Origin: Sinomonas sp. ASV486
GTDB taxonomy: Bacteria > Actinomycetota > Actinomycetes > Actinomycetales > Micrococcaceae
Direction: 5' to 3'
Length of the DNA stretch: 64,000 nucleotides
Assembly (NCBI RefSeq): GCF_030908215.1
Contig: NZ_JAVFJK010000008.1
Coordinates: 1 to 64,000, forward strand
Positions 60,574-64,000 of this stretch are shown piece by piece. The position numbers and the translations under genes are program-made. Numbering within the stretch: position 1 is the first letter of the stretch; every line of letters begins with the position of its first letter. The notes beneath the pieces were generated by a model. The model was not told the DNA's origin and did no database searches. It was given only the letters and a program-made list of their open reading frames with translations.

Positions 60574-61502
60574 TAGCAGGTCGGCTCAAGCCCGCCGGGC
60601 GCCGCGAGGACCGCGAGAGAGCGAGGCACCACGCTGATCGTCACCGGAACGTCGGTGACCCGCTCGCCGTCCGCATAGACGACGACGCCAGGCCCGCCGA
60701 TGGACACGCTGCGCACGGTTGAGAGTTCGACGGCCGGATGCCCCACGTGTTCGCCCCGGAACACCTTCGGGAACACCGCGAGGAACGCCGGGATGGACAG
60801 CGGCCGGACCACAAAGAGGTCAAGGAGCCCGTCGTCGGCCCGCGCGCCCGGCGCGATCCGCATGCCACCGCCGAGCGAGGGTCCGTTCGCCACCGAGACG
60901 AGCATGGCGCGCTGCCGCCGGCCGACGCCGTCCACCGTGAGCTCGAACGGAATCGGGCGGAAGGAGACGAGCTCCCGCAGGACGGCGAGCGTGTACCGGG
61001 ATTGGCCCCGAGGCCACCGCCACGTATTGGCGCGTTCGTTGACCCGCGCGTCGAAGCCCGCCGAGGCCACCGCCACGTAGTGCCGCTGGCCGTCCGGCCA
61101 GTCGATGCGCCCGAGATCGAGGAGGCGGGGCGCGCCGTCGAGCGCGGCGAGGACCGCCGAGACGGCGCCCGCGACCGAGTCGAGCGGAACGCCGAGGAGC
61201 CGTGCGACGTCGTTCCCGGTCCCGGCCGGGACCACACCCAAGGGAACACCCGTTCCCGCGAGCACGTTCGCCACGAGGTTCACGGCACCGTCACCGCCCA
61301 CGACGACCACCGCGTCAGGCCCGGACAGGTCCGCGGCGACGGCCGCGGCAAGCTCCAAGGCAGTCTCCCTCCGCAGCTCGGTCACGGCGGCGCCTCGGGC
61401 GCGGAATAGCGTAGCGGCCTCGCGGGCACGGGCGTCGCCGAGTCCCGCGTGTGCGGCCGGGTTCACGGCAAGGGTGAGGCGGGCCGGTCGGTCAAGGGGC
61501 AT
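60573..61502 (-). CDS. Diacylglycerol/lipid kinase family protein
   Basis: The protein has 309 residues. The catalytic domain shows LAVNPAAHAG at the N-terminus, the ATP-binding VVVVGGDGAVNLVAN near 83-97 and GVVPAGTGNDVARLLG, followed by a beta-sandwich domain with GGGMRIAPGARADDGLLD. This is the DgkB/YegS fold. It phosphorylates diacylglycerol or a related lipid on the inner face of the membrane, recycling the lipid left by wall-polymer synthesis. The stop codon overlaps the third repeat array. Confidence 0.92.
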   Translation of the reverse strand: MPLDRPARLTLAVNPAAHAGLGDARAREAATLFRARGAAVTELRRETALELAAAVAADLSGPDAVVVVGGDGAVNLVANVLAGTGVPLGVVPAGTGNDVARLLGVPLDSVAGAVSAVLAALDGAPRLLDLGRIDWPDGQRHYVAVASAGFDARVNERANTWRWPRGQSRYTLAVLRELVSFRPIPFELTVDGVGRRQRAMLVSVANGPSLGGGMRIAPGARADDGLLDLFVVRPLSIPAFLAVFPKVFRGEHVGHPAVELSTVRSVSIGGPGVVVYADGERVTDVPVTISVVPRSLAVLAAPGGLEPTC

Positions 61503-61575
61503 GCGCAGGATTATCTCAGGCGCCGCAGGGGTGGGCGCGCAACGGACGGTCAGCGCACACTCCTACGATGGACCC

Positions 61576-62505
61576 ATGCCCGTGCACGTCCCTTCCCACT
61601 ACGAGGTGCTCGGCGTGCCCGTCACCGCGAACGAGAGCGAGATCCGGCGCGCATACCGCCGGGCAGCCCGCGCCCACCACCCCGACCACGGAGGCGACGT
61701 CGTCGAGTTCCGCCGGGTGACCCTCGCGTTCGAGGTCCTCTCCGATCCGAAGGCCCGCGCCGCCTACGATCGCAGCTACTTCACCTCGGCGCCGCAGCGC
61801 GAGTCGCCGCAGCCCGGCAGCGCGGCGCCGACGGGCGCAGGCACCTTCACAGCGCGGGCCGCGCCGCGCAGCGGCGGGCAGCGGAACCTCGCCGGCGAGC
61901 CGGCCGTCTATGTCCCGCCGTTTGCGCCGGGCAGCGTGCCGCTCCTGCCGGCCGAGATTGCGGCGCGGGCCGAGCATGGGGTCCCCCGCCGCCGCGGGCT
62001 GTTCGGAGCCGACGCGAGGATCCAGCGCGAACAGCGGACCGCGGCGCTCATCCGCCGCCGCGTACTGACGGCGATCCCCTCCGCGCGGCTCTTGAACGGC
62101 CTCCGCTCTCCCGCAGACTCGACCCACATCGCCCACGCTGTCCTCGCCGGGTACCGGCTCGCCCTCGTGGACTCGATGCTGGTCCCGCGCGGCAACTACG
62201 CGTGGGACGGCGAGCACCTGATCCACGGCAGCCGGGTCGTGGCACCGCCGCGGCTGGCCGACCAGGTCCGGTACTTCCAGAACCTGTTCCCCGAGCTCAA
62301 TGTTCAGGGCTACATCCTGGTCCAGACCCCGGACGAGGCGCTCCACGAGCCCGTCATCGACGTCCGCCGCGGAGCCGAAGGGCTCATCGAGCCCCTCAAC
62401 GCCGCCAAGTTCCTGCGCGAGCTCACGTTCTTCCTCTCCTCCGGGCCGCAGCCGAACGTCGTGTTTATCCCTGCCCTCGCGCGCCTGCTCACGGGCCTCC
62501 ACTGA
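61576..62505 (+). CDS. J-domain (DnaJ-like) protein
   Basis: The protein has 309 residues from the ATG at 61576; the frame is open far upstream, but those codons lie opposite the lipid kinase gene. The J domain is at residues 6-70 with the HPD tripeptide in ARAHHPDHGGD, which should stimulate an Hsp70 partner. There is no Gly/Phe region or zinc finger. After an Ala/Gly/Pro linker, the C-terminal domain (about 190-309) contains RYFQNLFPELNVQGYILVQTP, VIDVRRGAEGLIEPLN and FIPALARLL. That domain is not a known chaperone module that I recognise; it has a nuclease-like or restriction-like alpha/beta look. Confidence 0.85.
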   Translation: MPVHVPSHYEVLGVPVTANESEIRRAYRRAARAHHPDHGGDVVEFRRVTLAFEVLSDPKARAAYDRSYFTSAPQRESPQPGSAAPTGAGTFTARAAPRSGGQRNLAGEPAVYVPPFAPGSVPLLPAEIAARAEHGVPRRRGLFGADARIQREQRTAALIRRRVLTAIPSARLLNGLRSPADSTHIAHAVLAGYRLALVDSMLVPRGNYAWDGEHLIHGSRVVAPPRLADQVRYFQNLFPELNVQGYILVQTPDEALHEPVIDVRRGAEGLIEPLNAAKFLRELTFFLSSGPQPNVVFIPALARLLTGLH

Positions 62506-62575
62506 CTTTCGCTGACAGGGCGCACGGCTGGGCCCTTCGGCGGCCGACGAAACCGGACCGACCGGTGACCGTAGG

Positions 62576-63052
62576 ATGGAGGGCGTGTTCCGCATCCTCT
62601 TCTACACGCCCGAAATCCCCGGCAATACGGGCAACGCGATCCGACTCTCGGCGGTGACGGGCTGCGAGCTGCACCTCGTCGAGCCCCTCGGGTTCAACTT
62701 CGAGGACGCTAACCTGCGCCGGGCGGGCCTCGACTACCATGACCTCGCGGTCATGACAGTCCATAAGACGCTCGACGACGCGTTCGCCGCCCTGCTGCCC
62801 GCGCGCGTCTTCGCGTTCACGTCCCATGGCGACACGCCGTTCGCGGACGTGGCCTACGCGCCCGGAGACGTCCTCTTCTTCGGGCCCGAGTCCGTCGGCC
62901 TGCCCCAGGACGTCCTCGACGACGAGCGGATCACGGCACGGGTGCGCCTCCCGATGCTGCCGTCCCGCCGCTCACTCAATCTCGCCAACTCCGCCTCGAT
63001 CGCGGTCTACGAGGCCTGGCGGCAGAACGGGTACGCGGGCGCGCAGATCTAG
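62576..63052 (+). CDS. trmL: tRNA (cytidine/uridine-34 2'-O)-methyltransferase
   Basis: The protein has 158 residues from the ATG at 62576; a GTG at 62585 would start at VFRILFYTPE, the usual family beginning, and cannot be excluded. The SPOUT-class methyltransferase fold shows IPGNTGNAIRLSA, LHLVEPLGF, FGPESVGLP and LPSRRSLNLANSASIAVYE, which form the knotted SAM-binding site. TrmL methylates the wobble ribose of two leucine tRNAs. The gene stands between the J-domain gene and the PIG-L gene; the gap 63053-63110 holds only a short CCGCACCCGACC duplication. Confidence 0.93.
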   Translation: MEGVFRILFYTPEIPGNTGNAIRLSAVTGCELHLVEPLGFNFEDANLRRAGLDYHDLAVMTVHKTLDDAFAALLPARVFAFTSHGDTPFADVAYAPGDVLFFGPESVGLPQDVLDDERITARVRLPMLPSRRSLNLANSASIAVYEAWRQNGYAGAQI

Positions 63053-63110
63053 TCACCCTGCCGGTTACGAGGCCGCTCAGCCACCGCACCCGACCGCCGC
63101 ACCCGACCTC

Positions 63111-63872
63111 TCAGAAGCCCGCGATCGTCTCCGGGTTGTTGACCGAGACGATGTGGAACTCCTCGGCCGACGCCCCGGAGACCAGCCCGCCGTCGTGCGC
63201 CGAGGCCCGCATACGCAGACGCACCGACTCCTCCATCGCCGCGACGTCGGGATGCTGGCTGATGTGCACGTGGAGGGCGGCGATCTTCGTGTCGACGAAG
63301 GCCGTCATGTCCGAGTAGTAGTTGGTACGGTCCTTGGGTCCCGCATACAGCCACAGCCAGGGGAGGCGGTACGCGTCGAGCCCGGCCTCAGCGAGCTCGG
63401 GGTACGCGAAGGGGTTCTCCACCGCCGGGTACATGGCCCGGGTCACCGCCTCGCCGCACGCGAGGTGGTCCGGGTGCGACTTCTGGATCCGGTCCCAGTT
63501 CCGCTCGGGGTGCATCGCGATGACGACGTCGGGCCGCACGCGGCGCACGAGCTCGACGACGTCACGCATCACCTCGTGCGAGGGCTCGAGGTACCCGTCG
63601 CGGTAGCCCAGGAAGTGCACGTCCGTGACACCGACGAGGGCCGCGGCGCCGCGCTGCTCCTCGTGGCGCATCGCGACGATGCTCGCCCGGTGCGCGGGGT
63701 CGAAGCCACCGGCGTCCCCGTCGGTCATGATGCAGTAGTGGACCTCGACACCTGCTGCGGTCCATGCGGCTACGGTGCCCGAGACCCCGAAGTCGAGGTC
63801 GTCCGGGTGGGCTCCGAACGCGACGACCCGCCGCACCTGGTGCTTCGCCGGATCGAAGGGAGCGTCCGGCAT
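63111..63872 (-). CDS. PIG-L family zinc deacetylase
   Basis: The protein has 253 residues. The metal-binding motif VVAFGAHPDDLDFGVSG is at about 16-32, MTDGDAGG follows, and the third ligand is in HPDHLACGEA near 135. The fold is shared by GlcNAc-inositol deacetylase MshB, mycothiol amidase Mca and BshB-type enzymes. Its length is shorter than typical MshB, so the substrate, possibly a thiol cofactor precursor or a conjugate, is open. The ATG shares one base with the etfA stop (TGATG), showing co-translation with the electron-transfer flavoprotein gene. Confidence 0.88.
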   Translation of the reverse strand: MPDAPFDPAKHQVRRVVAFGAHPDDLDFGVSGTVAAWTAAGVEVHYCIMTDGDAGGFDPAHRASIVAMRHEEQRGAAALVGVTDVHFLGYRDGYLEPSHEVMRDVVELVRRVRPDVVIAMHPERNWDRIQKSHPDHLACGEAVTRAMYPAVENPFAYPELAEAGLDAYRLPWLWLYAGPKDRTNYYSDMTAFVDTKIAALHVHISQHPDVAAMEESVRLRMRASAHDGGLVSGASAEEFHIVSVNNPETIAGF

Positions 63873-64000
63873 CAGCCGCGGCGCCGCGTGATCTCGGCGG
63901 CTGCCTGGGGCAGGACCTTGAACACGTCGCCCACCACGCCGAAGTCGGCGATCTCGAAGATCGGCGAGTCGGGGTCCGAGTTGACAGCGACGATGACCTT
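63872..64000 (-). CDS. etfA: Electron transfer flavoprotein alpha subunit, C-terminal 42 residues (partial)
   Basis: Only the 3' end is in the window; the gene continues past 64000. The visible part reads [20 protein letters not shown], then [16 protein letters not shown], which is the conserved FAD-binding end of EtfA. EtfAB carries electrons from acyl-CoA and other dehydrogenases to the quinone pool. The stop TGA overlaps the start of the PIG-L gene. Confidence 0.93.
   Translation of the reverse strand, partial: KVIVAVNSDPDSPIFEIADFGVVGDVFKVLPQAAAEITRRRG

Noticed and set aside
63081-63108. Duplicated CCGCACCCGACC as a fourth member of the repeat family
   Set aside because: It lacks the GGGGTCA core and the 21-base spacing, and consists of only two short adjacent copies.

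Overview
The window is chromosomal DNA from a high-GC Gram-positive bacterium. The gene content and order point to Actinobacteria, most likely Micrococcaceae (Arthrobacter, Pseudarthrobacter or Sinomonas type). The evidence is WhiB1 next to a PdtaS-type kinase, the run Rv3235-like gene / secA / hpf / comF / lpqB / mtrB / mtrA (the order known from Mycobacterium), a very large NAD-glutamate dehydrogenase, frequent GTG starts, and strong G/C at third codon positions. No rRNA, tRNA, CRISPR array, insertion sequence or prophage was recognised. No gene-free stretch exceeds 300 bases; the gaps that hold something are listed as sites or repeats.

Layout. (1) 1-17653: a surface-polysaccharide locus. 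It holds an RmlC-RmlD fusion (cut by the window edge), a GT2/DUF2304 pair, galE, five further family-2 glycosyltransferases on alternating strands, two tandem large DUF6541-like membrane proteins, a Wzm/Wzt-type ABC exporter, a GlfT2-like galactofuranosyltransferase and UDP-galactopyranose mutase. The last four genes are tightly overlapped. Together they predict synthesis and ABC-dependent export of a rhamnose- and galactofuranose-containing glycan. (2) 17900-22574: a stand-alone FHA-FtsK/EccC-like ATPase and a small membrane protein. (3) 22833-29676: whiB1, pdtaS and the large NAD-GDH. (4) 29731-34745: a poorly understood module of a MinD/CpaE-like ATPase, a SAF-domain protein, a small excisionase-like HTH protein, an unknown protein, a LysM membrane protein and an Rv3235-family protein. 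(5) 34832-45463: secA, a YcaQ-like protein, hpf, comF, lpqB, mtrB and mtrA. (6) 45613-53747: a CtaG-like gene, a cysteine-free MetE-like protein overlapping chorismate mutase, and a four-gene dipeptide/oligopeptide ABC operon. (7) 54012-64000: a metallophosphoesterase, mnmA, a ferredoxin-reductase-like flavoprotein, a cysteine desulfurase, a SufR-like regulator divergent from doxX, a lipid kinase, a J-domain protein, trmL, a PIG-L deacetylase and the 3' end of etfA.

Two non-coding signals stand out. First, three gene 3' ends (about 48.1, 57.9 and 60.5 kb) carry arrays with one shared design: a 13-base core GGGGTCA-NN-TCCC repeated with an exact 21-base period. The 8-base linker is locus-specific, and inverted copies flank two of the arrays clearly. 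Second, both divergent promoter regions around the small HTH gene (31765-31814 and 32716-32765) contain five tandem, exactly 10-base-phased degenerate copies of GCATCAAACT. This is what a local operator for a BldC-like protein would look like. Neither signal is explained by the coding features.
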